Below, in pieces: positions 27,459 to 36,696 of a DNA stretch of 64,000 bases; the first letter of the stretch is position 1; each line of letters begins with the position of its first letter. This stretch comes from Sulfitobacter maritimus (GTDB taxonomy: Bacteria > Pseudomonadota > Alphaproteobacteria > Rhodobacterales > Rhodobacteraceae): positions 496,001 through 560,000 of the forward strand of contig NZ_JABVBB010000021.1 in the NCBI RefSeq assembly GCF_013346665.1. Reading direction: 5' to 3'. The notes beneath the pieces were generated by a model. That model saw only the letters and a list, made by a program, of their open reading frames with translations, had not been told where the DNA came from and searched no databases. Both the position numbers and the translations under genes were made by a program.

Positions 27459-28277
27459 CTATTCGTAGTCTGGACCAAACAGATGGTTCATCGACATTGA
27501 CGGCTGATCACAACCCGCCTCTCCCACGATCCGCGCAGGGATGCCTGCCACGGTTTTGCAGGCCGGCACTTCTTCTAACACCACCGAGCCCGCGGCGATA
27601 CGGCTGCAATGGCCGATCTTGATGTTGCCCAGTACCTTCGCGCCTGCGCCGATCAAAACCCCATCGCCGATCTTTGGGTGGCGATCCTCTTCTTCCTTAC
27701 CCGTCCCACCAAGCGTCACCGAGTGCAGCATTGAGACATTGTCCCCGACCACAGCCGTTTCGCCGATCACGATGGAATGGGCGTGGTCGATCATGATCCC
27801 TTTGCCGAGCCTTGCCGCAGGGTGAATATCAACGCCGAAAATCTCGCTCACCCGCATTTGGATGAAGTAGGCCAGATCGCGTTTCCCCTTGGTATAGAGA
27901 TGATGCCCAACCCGGTAAGCCTGCACAGCCTGATACCCTTTGTAATACAAGATCGGCTGCAATAGGCGATGGCAGGCCGGGTCGCGATCATAGACTGCGC
28001 GTAAATCAGCGCGTGCGGCAGTGACCAGGTCGGCGTCTTCGGCATAGGCCTCTTCTACCATTTCGCGCACCACCATCATCGACATTTCATTCGAAGACAG
28101 CTTGGCCGCAATACGGTAAGACAGTGCGTTTTCAATGGACTTATGGTGCAAAATACAGGCATGGACAAAGCCGCCCATCAACGGCTCATCGCGCACCGTG
28201 GCCTCGGCTTCTTGCTGGATGCGATCCCAAACCGGGTCCATTTTTGAGATACTACTGCGTGTCTGTGCCATGTCCAT
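27459..28277 (-). CDS. cysE: Serine O-acetyltransferase
   Basis: CysE makes O-acetylserine from serine and acetyl-CoA, the first step of cysteine synthesis. The 272-residue protein has an alpha-helical N-terminal domain (ALSYRIAAKL) and a left-handed beta-helix of hexapeptide repeats from about residue 150. The helix carries FGVDIHPAARLGKGIMIDHAHSIVIG and the catalytic-region HPKIGDGVLIGAGAKVLGNI. The C-terminal tail is the region that binds cysteine for feedback control in the family. It lies directly downstream of the GTA cluster on the same strand. Confidence 0.95.
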   Translation of the reverse strand: MDMAQTRSSISKMDPVWDRIQQEAEATVRDEPLMGGFVHACILHHKSIENALSYRIAAKLSSNEMSMMVVREMVEEAYAEDADLVTAARADLRAVYDRDPACHRLLQPILYYKGYQAVQAYRVGHHLYTKGKRDLAYFIQMRVSEIFGVDIHPAARLGKGIMIDHAHSIVIGETAVVGDNVSMLHSVTLGGTGKEEEDRHPKIGDGVLIGAGAKVLGNIKIGHCSRIAAGSVVLEEVPACKTVAGIPARIVGEAGCDQPSMSMNHLFGPDYE

Positions 28278-28403
28278 CTGTCCTTCGCGCTAAGGCCATA
28301 GTAGCTCATGCAACAGCGCGGGACCAATTGTAAATCCGTCCCGCGCAGAAACGTGAATTGAGGATGCGGCCTTTGCGACGCGGAGTCGGCTGCATTTCAC
28401 CAC

Positions 28404-31400
28404 TCACGGCACGACCTGAAGCCTCGCTGCCAAACCCGCGCCATAGGCTGCTGACACCTGCGCTACCTCAATGGAAAAAGGCGCGGCAACCCCATCCGCT
28501 GTCTGTTCTGCCTTGCTGTAGGACCAATTTGGCGCGTTTAGCAAAACCTCGCGCCGCTGCTCGCTACCGACGGCTACGCGGACCAGATAGCTCTCTTGTT
28601 CCTCGCCCAAAGGCACGTCAGGCCCCTCCCAAGGGTCGCCGTCGACCCGGGTGCGGCGGACCCAACTGATGTGGACATCCCCATTCGCACCGGTCTCACT
28701 GCGCAGATGGCAGGGGCTATAGGGGCGCAGCCCATTGCCGTCAAAGGCGTGTTGTCGGTGCAGATAGGAGGGATCGCCCACTGGCCTTTGCGCGGGTCCA
28801 ATACGGTAGTGCTGCGCCACCCGCCGCTGATGGCGGCCAAGTTCAAGCTGTTGCGGATGGCCGTCCATCAGGACGAAAACCGATTCCGCCGGCCAAGCGT
28901 CAGGCATCAGGGCATCGGTCCCCGCCTGCCCCCGAAGCCGCCCGCTCAGCCAATAGGTGAGCGGGGCGACCAGCTCGGCCTGCTCGAATTGAAACAACTC
29001 CCAATTGTCTGCACTTCCATCGCCGATGGCCGCAAGGTTCGCCCCATTCAACAGGGCCTCACGGCTCACCGATTGCAAAGTGCCACTGGTCAACTTGACC
29101 TCCAGAACCGGCCCATGCTCCAGCAAGCCCGAAGGCGCCTTTAGCAAAGGCGTCCCTGTCGTTCCGATGGTCGCGCGGGCGGGTAGAATTCCGTTCAACG
29201 CATAATCGCTATCGCTGGCCGAACGGTAGACCGCCACCGATCCGGGCCATGGGTTTGCGGTCACCGCCAAATGGGGCGCGTAAGGCACCTCATCCCCGCG
29301 CATCAAGGGCAAATCCATGAAGTGCGGCAACACCGGCACGGGCGGTACAAAGGGCCGCAGGCTCGCCAACTGCGCATCAAATGGGAGGGTGTCATACACT
29401 TCCGGTTCGATCCGCACCCCCTCGACCAAGAGCGCGCCTGCCTTTTCAACCCGGTCAATCCGGTAGCGTGCGCTGCCTTCCTGCCCGTCGCCCGGCAGTT
29501 CGATCACATCCCCCGCGCCAAGCGCCATGCGCGATGGTGGCAGCGCCAATCGGACGGTTTCGCGGGCAACTCGGCTTTCTGTCAGCCAGCGCTCGACCAG
29601 CTGCCGCCCTTCGCCGCGTGTCAGGGCCATATTCAACTCTGACCCGCTGGCCGCATGGGTCGCCTCATCCGCCAGAACCGCCTCTTCGGACACAACGTCA
29701 AAGTCGCCATCCGCTTCGACGAAACGCAACCGCACCCGACCGGCGATTTCCGCCTCAGCTTCGCGAAGCTGTTCGGTGATCCCTGCGAGGTCGGGACTCA
29801 CGGCGAGCTCCGCCGGGTCCAGCGGCATAGCGTCCGCGCCGTCGCGCATCTGAAATGTTAGCACCCCTGCCCGCTCTATCGCGTCAAAACCATAGCGCAG
29901 CATCAAAGGCTGCAACGCCTGTCGCCCTTCGCCCACGTGATCGACCGCATAGCCGCGCACATAGCCGAAAAGCTGCGAGGTATCGAAATGCTCCACCCCC
30001 GCCCGTCGGCAAATCTCACCGACCACGGAGGCCAAAGTCCGCCCCGAAGCACGCCCGTTCAACCAATGCCCGCGCGGATAATTTTCGCCATCGCTCCACA
30101 GTCCTACGTTGTTTGGAAAATACGGGAATGGCCGCATGTCCCAAGCCCAAACGAAGGCGCGTAACAGGTCGAGCATCCGGCCCCCGTATTCCTCTGACAT
30201 AGGATTATGGGCAGGATCGCTCCAATATTCGGACATTGCCCGCAGATATTGTATCTGCATCAGGTCATCCCGCGCACCATTGGAATACCGCGGCAAGGCG
30301 CTTTCCGAGCTTTTCAGGTCGAGAAACTTATTGGGCTGGTTAGCGCCCTTATCAATGGCCGCACAGCCGTATTCCGTGAACCAGATCGGCTTGGACATCG
30401 GCACCCAGTCTGTTGGCTCAGCGTCCCGTATCCCGTTGATCCGGTTATGGTGCGAATTGCGCCACCAATTGCGCAGATCTTTGTAGCGGTAGACCCAAGG
30501 TTCGCCGTGGGCGCCATCGGTGATCGGCGTTCGGATCTGCGCCGCGCGGGCCTCGGGGGAATGATAGTACCAATCATATCCCTCGCCGCCTTCGATATTG
30601 GCTTTGAGGTAGTCGACTTCATGGATCGACGACCACTCAGCAGCGTCCAGATGTTCATCGCCATCGCGCCAATCGGCCAGTGGCATATAGTTGTCGATCC
30701 CGATGAAATCGATATTGTCATCCGCCCAAAGCGGATCGAGATGAAAGAAGAGGTCCCCGCTGCCGTCCTGCGGATGATAGCCAAAGTACTCCGACCAATC
30801 CGCTGCATAGCTGATCTTGACTGAAGGCCCGAGCAAAGCGCGCACCTCAGCCGCCAGTTGACGCAGTGCAGCCACGGCAACAAAGGCATTCCCAACGCCG
30901 CGAACCTGCGTGATCCCGCGCATCTCGGACGAAATGCAAAAGGCATCCACCCCGCCCGCTGCGGCGCAAAGTGCCGCATAGTGCAGAATGAACCGTGACA
31001 GGCTCCATTCCTCTGGCCCGCTGTAGCTTACCGTCTCTCCGGAAATGGTAAAATCCGCCGCCGTGACCGTGCCAAAGAATGCCGCGACTTCATCTTCCGC
31101 CACCGCTGATCCATCTGGACTGCCCGGTCGGCCCGGCGCTTTCGATAGGGTGATCCGCCCCCGCCACGGCAACGCGGGCTGAGACAGAGCATCGCTGTAG
31201 GGATCGGGCAGATCATTTCCCTCGGTCTGATCCATCAGAATGAAGGGGTAGAACATTACCGCTTTGCCCGCTTGCCGCAGCGCTTGGATCGCTTCCACCA
31301 CCGCAGCATCGGCGGGGGTGCCGCCGTAGATCGGCCGATCATTCGAAGTGGCGATAACCTCTGCCGCGCTCCGCGATAGGCCGGACACGGCCCATGGCAT

Positions 31401-32333
31401 GTTTTCGCCCTCGATCTCGGCGTCTTCCACCTTAGGGCGTAAGCGACATTCGCCACAGCGCAGATCACTGCCGAACCAGCACACCACGAGCGAGGCGGCC
31501 TCCAACTTAGGCAGTTCCTCTGTCAGGCTCTCCAGAGACACCGAAAAGTCCGTCTTGCCTGCGGGCGTGTTAATATTGGCCGACCAATTCGCCCCCGGTC
31601 CATTGCTATAATGCACCGGCGTTGTTGCGAGACTGTATTCCCCCGTTCCGGGGATCAACGCCACCCCCTTCACCCCGAAGGGCGGCACATGCTGCCACCC
31701 CGGCGTGCTGGTCTGCTCAGGCCGCATTACCTCAAAGGAAAACTGCGGCACCCGGTTGCCAAACTGCGCGAGCGGCAGATCTTCGAAGACAACATAGGCG
31801 GTGCCGCGATAGGCAGGCACTTGGTCCCGGCCTTCGATCGCGGCAATTGTCGGGTCCGGTTGCTGGTCCCTGCTGCCTGTATAGACACGCATGTTCAAAT
31901 CATCGGGCGCGACCTCCACACCGTCGGCCCAGACCCGGCCAACGCTGGTGATCTCCCCCTCACATAGGGCGATGGCAAGGCTGACGGTATAACTATAGCT
32001 GGTGGTCTTGGGCTTCGGCGGCCCACCCTTGCCGCCGCCGCTAACGCTGACATCTTCTTTGAACTGCGACGCCCAGATCACATGACCGCTCAACCGCATA
32101 CGGCCATAAAGCTGCGTAATCGCTTCGCCCTCTCCCGATCCCGTCAGGCGAAAGCGGTCAACCCGGCCGGTCTCTACCGCTTGCCCGCCCTGGCCCAACA
32201 GACGTTGATCGACAAGGCGGCCCAGCGTGGCACCCACCGCGCGACCAACCGCGACCGAAGACAGACCGGCCAGAGTGCCACCAATAGAGCCGCCGAGAGC
32301 AGCGCCCGCAGCCGAAAGAACAATCGTTGCCAT
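28404..32333 (-). CDS. GTA gp15, host-specificity / megatron tail-tip protein with TIM-barrel domain
   Basis: This 1309-residue protein is the largest GTA component, homologous to RcGTA gp15, which forms the tip of the tail baseplate. The first 30 residues are Gly/Ala-rich and hydrophobic (GAALGGSIGGTLAGL). A glycosidase-like TIM barrel lies at about 430-760, with the diagnostic WFTEYGCAAIDKGANQPN. Phage tail domains follow up to about 1050, and the C-terminal domain contains YWLSGRLRGQAGTD. The ATG overlaps the TAA of the restored gp14 frame by one base. It ends the GTA operon. Confidence 0.93.
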   Translation of the reverse strand: MATIVLSAAGAALGGSIGGTLAGLSSVAVGRAVGATLGRLVDQRLLGQGGQAVETGRVDRFRLTGSGEGEAITQLYGRMRLSGHVIWASQFKEDVSVSGGGKGGPPKPKTTSYSYTVSLAIALCEGEITSVGRVWADGVEVAPDDLNMRVYTGSRDQQPDPTIAAIEGRDQVPAYRGTAYVVFEDLPLAQFGNRVPQFSFEVMRPEQTSTPGWQHVPPFGVKGVALIPGTGEYSLATTPVHYSNGPGANWSANINTPAGKTDFSVSLESLTEELPKLEAASLVVCWFGSDLRCGECRLRPKVEDAEIEGENMPWAVSGLSRSAAEVIATSNDRPIYGGTPADAAVVEAIQALRQAGKAVMFYPFILMDQTEGNDLPDPYSDALSQPALPWRGRITLSKAPGRPGSPDGSAVAEDEVAAFFGTVTAADFTISGETVSYSGPEEWSLSRFILHYAALCAAAGGVDAFCISSEMRGITQVRGVGNAFVAVAALRQLAAEVRALLGPSVKISYAADWSEYFGYHPQDGSGDLFFHLDPLWADDNIDFIGIDNYMPLADWRDGDEHLDAAEWSSIHEVDYLKANIEGGEGYDWYYHSPEARAAQIRTPITDGAHGEPWVYRYKDLRNWWRNSHHNRINGIRDAEPTDWVPMSKPIWFTEYGCAAIDKGANQPNKFLDLKSSESALPRYSNGARDDLMQIQYLRAMSEYWSDPAHNPMSEEYGGRMLDLLRAFVWAWDMRPFPYFPNNVGLWSDGENYPRGHWLNGRASGRTLASVVGEICRRAGVEHFDTSQLFGYVRGYAVDHVGEGRQALQPLMLRYGFDAIERAGVLTFQMRDGADAMPLDPAELAVSPDLAGITEQLREAEAEIAGRVRLRFVEADGDFDVVSEEAVLADEATHAASGSELNMALTRGEGRQLVERWLTESRVARETVRLALPPSRMALGAGDVIELPGDGQEGSARYRIDRVEKAGALLVEGVRIEPEVYDTLPFDAQLASLRPFVPPVPVLPHFMDLPLMRGDEVPYAPHLAVTANPWPGSVAVYRSASDSDYALNGILPARATIGTTGTPLLKAPSGLLEHGPVLEVKLTSGTLQSVSREALLNGANLAAIGDGSADNWELFQFEQAELVAPLTYWLSGRLRGQAGTDALMPDAWPAESVFVLMDGHPQQLELGRHQRRVAQHYRIGPAQRPVGDPSYLHRQHAFDGNGLRPYSPCHLRSETGANGDVHISWVRRTRVDGDPWEGPDVPLGEEQESYLVRVAVGSEQRREVLLNAPNWSYSKAEQTADGVAAPFSIEVAQVSAAYGAGLAARLQVVP

Positions 32334-32772
32334 TAGGTGACCTCCTTAGGAAATTCAAATCGCGCCACGATGCGCCGCCGCCACGGCCCGCTCAGCGGGC
32401 TTTCCACGACCCCATGCCCGAATAGGCATGGATAAAAGTAGGCTTGGGCGCGATGCTGGCCTGTAACCCAAGATGTTTGGCCACAGATCCGTGCCGCATC
32501 CGAAACAACAGCACATCTCCCGCTGCCATATCTTCGGGCGACTTTGACCGCAGGTGTCGCTGCACCGCCGCCCAAAGTTGTTCTTCGCCTTGGGGCTCGG
32601 ACCAATCCATCGAATAGGCAGGGACGGGCTCAGGCTCATCCCCCAGCAGTTCGCGCCACAGCCCCCGCAGCAGCCCCAGACAATCACAACCCGCGCCCCG
32701 CGTGGCGGCCTGATGGACGTATGGTGTCCCGATCCAACGGCGTGCTGCGATGACCAACCGCTCCTCAGTCAT
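32333..32772 (-). CDS. GTA gp14, NlpC/P60 cell-wall peptidase, apparent one-base frameshift
   Basis: GTA gp14 is a peptidase of the tail tip thought to open the recipient's peptidoglycan. Residues 1-119 are normal, with the NlpC/P60 nucleophile Cys31 in CDCLGL and His100 in KHLGL. After HAYSG the frame runs into an early stop at 32392, giving 126 residues ending MGSWKAR. The adjacent frame continues with HGVVESPLSGPW and RRRIVARFEFP and stops at 32333, overlapping the gp15 ATG as TAATG. One extra base in the C run at 32417-32419 (plus strand) restores a 146-residue protein. It may be a sequencing error, a true mutation or, less likely, recoding. Confidence 0.85.
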
Positions 32773-33656
32773 CGCCGCGACCCGCCGGTATTCACGCCAT
32801 CAGACTGCGGCACCGCCATCATCCAGTCATCCTCCGGAAGATCGGGAAATCCTTGAAAATTGAGGAGGTTGTTGAACTTCAGCCGGCAGGTCTCCATCCG
32901 CTTGTCACAGCCTGCGGTGATCCGCACCATGGTCCCTGTGGCCATCGGCCCCCGGATCGGTTCCCACAGTTCGATGACCCGTTGGCCGTCTTCAAACCGA
33001 TCTTGCTTGATCATCCCCCAAAGCCCGGCAGCAGGCCCATCCAAGACATCCAACCGACCACGCTCGAACCAGCCGTCGTCGAAGCCTGCGAAGTCGGCCC
33101 ATCGAAATGTCTGCGCCCCTTCCACCGTTTCGACGGTCCGCGCATCGCTATAGCCCGGCGCGCTCACGTCAAACCCGCAGTTGCCGTCGCCCAATACGGC
33201 AGAACAGGGTTTTTGATAGACCCGCCCCATCGGCTGGTTGAGCGGTTCACTCAGACCCCGCAACTCTGCGCGGAAACTGCCGCCCGCGCGGTGCAACTCA
33301 CCAATGCTTCCGCGAAACTGCAAGAGCCGTTGCGCCGGGTCTGTCCAGTTTACCAACCAAGCCTGCACCTCCGCACCGTCAAAGCGGCCCTGCTCTATCT
33401 CATCTTCGCGGATCGCATGGTCGCTAAGCGCGCCAATTGCCTCAGTGTTGTCCACCGACAGGCCAGTCGTTTGCGCCAAGGCCCGCGCGCTCAACCCGGT
33501 GTCGGCGCGAAACGTCACGCCGTCAAACTGCAGCGGCAGGTCGTGATCGGTAAAGGCGAAAACTTCTCCATCCGCCCGCGTCAACCTCCAGCAATGGCAC
33601 AGCGTTGTCACGCCGCTGCCCAAATGCGCCGCGAAGGACGGCTCCACCCCGGCCAT
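32769..33656 (-). CDS. GTA gp13, DUF2163 baseplate hub protein
   Basis: This 295-residue protein has the DUF2163 N-terminal domain (TTLCHCWRLTRADGEVFAFTDHD) and a C-terminal Phage_BR0599-type domain with GCDKRMETCRLKFNNLLNFQ. In RcGTA the equivalent is the hub that links tail tube and tip. Four Cys (KPCSAV, GNCGF, GCDK, ETCR) occur in the pattern expected for a metal or iron-sulfur site in hub proteins of siphophage type. Its start overlaps the gp12 stop by 1 nt, and its stop overlaps gp14 by 4 nt. Confidence 0.92.
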   Translation of the reverse strand: MAGVEPSFAAHLGSGVTTLCHCWRLTRADGEVFAFTDHDLPLQFDGVTFRADTGLSARALAQTTGLSVDNTEAIGALSDHAIREDEIEQGRFDGAEVQAWLVNWTDPAQRLLQFRGSIGELHRAGGSFRAELRGLSEPLNQPMGRVYQKPCSAVLGDGNCGFDVSAPGYSDARTVETVEGAQTFRWADFAGFDDGWFERGRLDVLDGPAAGLWGMIKQDRFEDGQRVIELWEPIRGPMATGTMVRITAGCDKRMETCRLKFNNLLNFQGFPDLPEDDWMMAVPQSDGVNTGGSRR

Positions 33657-34297
33657 CAGACCCGCACCTCAATCACCGGCACATCAGGCACCTGACCCGC
33701 CTGAAAGCTCTCGACCGACACAAGGATACGATCCGTGTTGAACCGCACCGGCACGTCAAACTCATAGCCAGCAAAGATCTCAACCGCCGGGTCTGGCGGA
33801 TGGGCAAAGGTGATGATGCCAGTCGCCGCGTCAACGTCGTATTCGACACCCTCTTGCAGCTCATCCTGCTCCAACCCCACACGCACCGTTCCGGCAACCG
33901 GCTTCGAAATGGGGCGCCGGTAGCTCTGCCCGCCAGAACGGTAGGTCTTGTAAATCTGGAAACTGGCCGTTTCCCCGTCGCCAAAACCGATACTTTGATC
34001 GTCAAAGGCCACCGGCACCTCCGCCTTGCCGGACTTGTAATCGGCCCAGTCTTTCCAGCGAAATGCGTACATCTGCCCCATACGCGCTTCAAAGAAGGCG
34101 ACCAGTTCTTGCAGATCGTCGATAGACCGCATCCCCAACCCGGCGTCATAGCTCCGCCGAGAATGGGCCCATGGCGTGTTGCGCTCTTCAAAGCCGTTCG
34201 CCAGCGTGACAACCTCGGTCTGCCGCTGCGGCCCCCCAAGCGCGCCGAAACTCAAGGATGGGGGGAATCTGACGTCGTGAAATTGCATGTCCTGCAC
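33656..34297 (-). CDS. GTA gp12, DUF2460 distal tail protein
   Basis: This 213-residue protein starts FHDVRFPPSLSFGALGGPQRQTEVVTL, the hallmark of DUF2460 (TIGR02217) proteins found in GTA and siphophage tails. RcGTA gp12 is the distal tail protein connecting the tube to the baseplate. The C-terminus ends VPVIEVRV as usual. It lies 18 nt downstream of the tape-measure gene and overlaps gp13 by one base. Confidence 0.93.
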   Translation of the reverse strand: MQDMQFHDVRFPPSLSFGALGGPQRQTEVVTLANGFEERNTPWAHSRRSYDAGLGMRSIDDLQELVAFFEARMGQMYAFRWKDWADYKSGKAEVPVAFDDQSIGFGDGETASFQIYKTYRSGGQSYRRPISKPVAGTVRVGLEQDELQEGVEYDVDAATGIITFAHPPDPAVEIFAGYEFDVPVRFNTDRILVSVESFQAGQVPDVPVIEVRV

Positions 34298-34315
34298 CTC
34301 TCTTCTCTGCCCACT

Positions 34316-34975
34316 TCAGCGATTGCGGTTGCCGCTGCTGAGCGCCCGGCTCACCTGCGCGGCGATTTGGCTTTGGCTGCGTTGGAAACTCTGCACATCG
34401 GGGGTGTTGATGTTCATCACAATGGTCGTGCCACCGCCGCCTCCGCCGCGCACCCCCAGCTTTCCATCCGCCCCCCGGGCCAAGGGCATGATTGCTTCAG
34501 GCCCCGCCTCGCCCATGATCCCAACGCCGCCCCGCATCGGGAAAGCCGTTGCCTGAGACACCACGCCGCCCTGCGCGAAGGGGCGCACTTTGCCCTGCGA
34601 GAAGGCAGCCCCCTGTGCAAAGGGCAACAGGTTTTCCATCACATTTCCAATGCCTTGGCTCATCATCCCGCCGAAATGCTCAGTCACTGGCCGCATTGCT
34701 GCATTGTAGGTCGAGCGGATCATCGAATTGGCCAGATCGCCCAGAGCGTCCGACAGTTTGGCGCCGTCAAACACCACACCGTCAAAAGCGCGGCGCAGGC
34801 CACGGCTCAGCCCTTTCTCCAAGGTCGCCACGTCCTTGCCCGTCGCGGCCAAAGACGCCCGCATACGCCGCAGTTCGCCGTCAAATCCTGAGACCAAGTC
34901 CCCGGTCTGCGCCAGCGTCTGGTTCAAATCCGCAGCCCGATCCTCCAGCCCGTCGAAATCATCAAAGTCAGCCAT
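34316..34975 (-). CDS. GTA gp11, tail tape-measure protein
   Basis: This 219-residue tape-measure protein is short, as in all RcGTA-like particles. It has a helical N-terminal half (DLNQTLAQTGDLVSGFDGELRRMRASLAATG), a central Gly-rich segment with AQGGVVSQATAFPMRGGVGIMGEAGPEAIMPL, and a C-terminus of VNINTPDVQSFQRSQSQIAAQVSRAL, all conserved GTA blocks. Its length is expected to set the short RcGTA tail. It overlaps gp10.1 by 8 nt. Confidence 0.93.
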   Translation of the reverse strand: MADFDDFDGLEDRAADLNQTLAQTGDLVSGFDGELRRMRASLAATGKDVATLEKGLSRGLRRAFDGVVFDGAKLSDALGDLANSMIRSTYNAAMRPVTEHFGGMMSQGIGNVMENLLPFAQGAAFSQGKVRPFAQGGVVSQATAFPMRGGVGIMGEAGPEAIMPLARGADGKLGVRGGGGGGTTIVMNINTPDVQSFQRSQSQIAAQVSRALSSGNRNR

Positions 34976-35180
34976 ACTCGACCCCTTTCTTTGTATCCGG
35001 ATAGGCCGCCATCAGCGCCGCCAATCCCTCGCTCAAAAGCGGAGCCGTGTCGCCAACCGGGCCTAGCATCAATTGCAGCTCCGCAGGGGTAAGCGCCCAG
35101 AACTCAGCCGGTCGCAGGGCCAGCCGCGACAGACCAAGACGCATAAGCCCAGGCCAATCGAAAGACGGCACCTGGCTCAT
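34968..35180 (-). CDS. GTA gp10.1, tail assembly chaperone
   Basis: This small 70-residue protein reads FDWPGLMRLGLSRLALRPAEFWALTPAELQLMLG. It matches the phage tail assembly chaperone family (PF09550) encoded between gp10 and the tape measure in GTA clusters. Such chaperones coat the tape-measure protein before tube assembly. It overlaps gp10 by 4 nt and gp11 by 8 nt. Confidence 0.88.
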   Translation of the reverse strand: MSQVPSFDWPGLMRLGLSRLALRPAEFWALTPAELQLMLGPVGDTAPLLSEGLAALMAAYPDTKKGVEYG

Positions 35181-35497
35181 GCCTGCACCGTAAAGGCCCG
35201 TGCCAGCAACTCGGCCGCCGCCCGCGCCGCTGCCATCGGTCCGCCCTCAATCTGCGCGTGTTCAATTTTCGCCGCGTCGATCTTTGACCCTCCACCGCGC
35301 AGGCCTGCGGCCAACAGCGCAACCACATCGCGGCTGCTAAAGCGGTTCCCCTCGAACCGTTCCACCAGCGCCAACAGGCTGTCAGCCTCCATCGCTGCCT
35401 CCAGTTCAGCCAATGCGCCAAGGGTCAGCCGCGCTTCATACCGCTCCCCGTCGATCACGATGGAGACCTCACCACGCCAAGGATTGCCCATGCTCAC
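35177..35497 (-). CDS. GTA gp10, GTA_gp10 family tail protein
   Basis: This 106-residue protein contains the GTA gp10 signature: GNPWRGEVSIVIDGERYEARLTLGALAELEAA, then FSSRDVVALLAAGLRGGGS. The family occurs only next to tail tube genes and probably corresponds to the first tail chaperone. No -1 slippage heptamer was recognised at the gp10/gp10.1 junction, which instead uses a 4-nt start-stop overlap. Confidence 0.9.
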   Translation of the reverse strand: MSMGNPWRGEVSIVIDGERYEARLTLGALAELEAAMEADSLLALVERFEGNRFSSRDVVALLAAGLRGGGSKIDAAKIEHAQIEGGPMAAARAAAELLARAFTVQA

Positions 35498-35916
35498 ACC
35501 ACCACGTCGGGAGTGAAGACCAGTTCCCCAGCCGATTGCAGGCTCAACTCAAACGTCGCCTCTCCGTTAAGCGACCCGGCGTATTCGATCGCGCTCACCT
35601 GAAACGGCCCCTCGACCACGCCGAAGTCTGGAATGATGACCTGAAAATCCGGCGTCATCCCATCAAAGAACAACTGCCGTGCGCGTTCATCCGTGCCGGC
35701 ATCGCGAAACACCCCCGACCCGCTGATCGCCGCCGAGCGGACCCCGGCGCCCACCAGCAACTCCCGCCATCCGCCTTGGGAATCGAGTGTGGTCACGTCC
35801 ACGGTTTCCGCGTTGAAGCTCACCCGTGTGGCCCGCAGCCCTGCAATTGTCTCGAACTGACCATCGCTGGTCATATCCACCTTGATCAAAAGATCCTTGC
35901 CCGCTTGAACAGCCAT
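35494..35916 (-). CDS. GTA gp9, major tail tube protein
   Basis: This 140-residue protein of the TP901-1-type major tail family (TIGR02126) builds the tail tube. Conserved blocks are VQAGKDLLIKVD, TIAGLRATRVSFNAETVDVT and GVRSAAISGSGVF. I place the start at 35916, which has AGGAGA 6 nt upstream, rather than at an in-frame ATG five codons earlier. Its stop overlaps the gp10 start by 4 nt. Confidence 0.93.
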   Translation of the reverse strand: MAVQAGKDLLIKVDMTSDGQFETIAGLRATRVSFNAETVDVTTLDSQGGWRELLVGAGVRSAAISGSGVFRDAGTDERARQLFFDGMTPDFQVIIPDFGVVEGPFQVSAIEYAGSLNGEATFELSLQSAGELVFTPDVVV

Positions 35917-35941
35917 GTTCTTCTCCTGCAACTATCTGAAA

Positions 35942-36361
35942 TTATGCGCTTTGCTCATCAGCAAGCAGCGCCCGGAACTGAAGGTCGATCTGTCGCGCCT
36001 TGCCGCCCTCGGTCCGCCTTGCCTTGGCGCTGTGAAAGTAAAGATCGACCACACGGCCCCGGCTTAACGTCGGCCGCACGTCCCGCAGCGCATCGCAAAC
36101 AGCGGCGGCGACCTTCTTGGCATGGGCAAATCCGGGCGCGGTGGTAATCACGGACACGCCAAAGCGATGCTCTGCACCTCCGCCAAGGCGGTCCCCGATC
36201 CCCATCGCCTGCTCGCTGCCAAGGCGCACATAGGTCTCGGCCAGCGTGCCATCCGGCACTGCGTCATAGACCGCATCTCCAACGAGCGCCGTGACACCCG
36301 CATCGGATTGGAGCAGATTGTAGAGCGCCCCCTGAAGGGCTCCTGCAAGTGCATAGGTCAT
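35942..36361 (-). CDS. GTA gp8, DUF3168 tail terminator
   Basis: This 139-residue DUF3168 protein is recognised from ALQGALYNLLQSDAGVTALVG, VYDAVPDGTLAETYVRLGSE and the C-terminal LQFRALLADE. In RcGTA and siphophages it caps the tail tube and joins it to the neck. It overlaps gp7 by 4 nt and is 25 nt upstream of gp9. Confidence 0.92.
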   Translation of the reverse strand: MTYALAGALQGALYNLLQSDAGVTALVGDAVYDAVPDGTLAETYVRLGSEQAMGIGDRLGGGAEHRFGVSVITTAPGFAHAKKVAAAVCDALRDVRPTLSRGRVVDLYFHSAKARRTEGGKARQIDLQFRALLADEQSA

Positions 36362-36696
36362 ACGACGGTCTCCTCTTGGGCAAAGCAGGTCAAATAGCGG
36401 CCTGCACGGTCTGCCTCTGCCACGGCTTGGATCGTGAAAACGCGTGTGCCGTCGCGAAACCGTTGGCGCGCTGTCGGACGTTGCGCTGCGCCCTGCGGCG
36501 CCGCACGGACGGTGATCTTAAAGCTCATTCGGCTCACTGCCGTGGCGCTCTGCGCGGTCTCGCGCCCCGTCCGGGGTGTCACCTCAGCCCAAAGCGTGCC
36601 TAGAGGCTGCCAGCTTTCGACAAAGCCCCCGGCACCATCGTTGACCCGCTGAGGCGCTTCCAGCGTCAGCGCCCGGTTCAGATGAGGCCGCTTCAT
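36358..36696 (-). CDS. GTA gp7, head-tail adaptor (stopper)
   Basis: This 112-residue phage head-tail adaptor is seen from LNRALTLEAPQRVNDGAGGFVESWQPLGTLWAEV and RFRDGTRVFTIQAVAEAD. It forms the neck ring below the connector. Both its ends overlap neighbours by 4 nt, so the neck genes gp6, gp7 and gp8 are translationally coupled. Confidence 0.92.
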   Translation of the reverse strand: MKRPHLNRALTLEAPQRVNDGAGGFVESWQPLGTLWAEVTPRTGRETAQSATAVSRMSFKITVRAAPQGAAQRPTARQRFRDGTRVFTIQAVAEADRAGRYLTCFAQEETVV

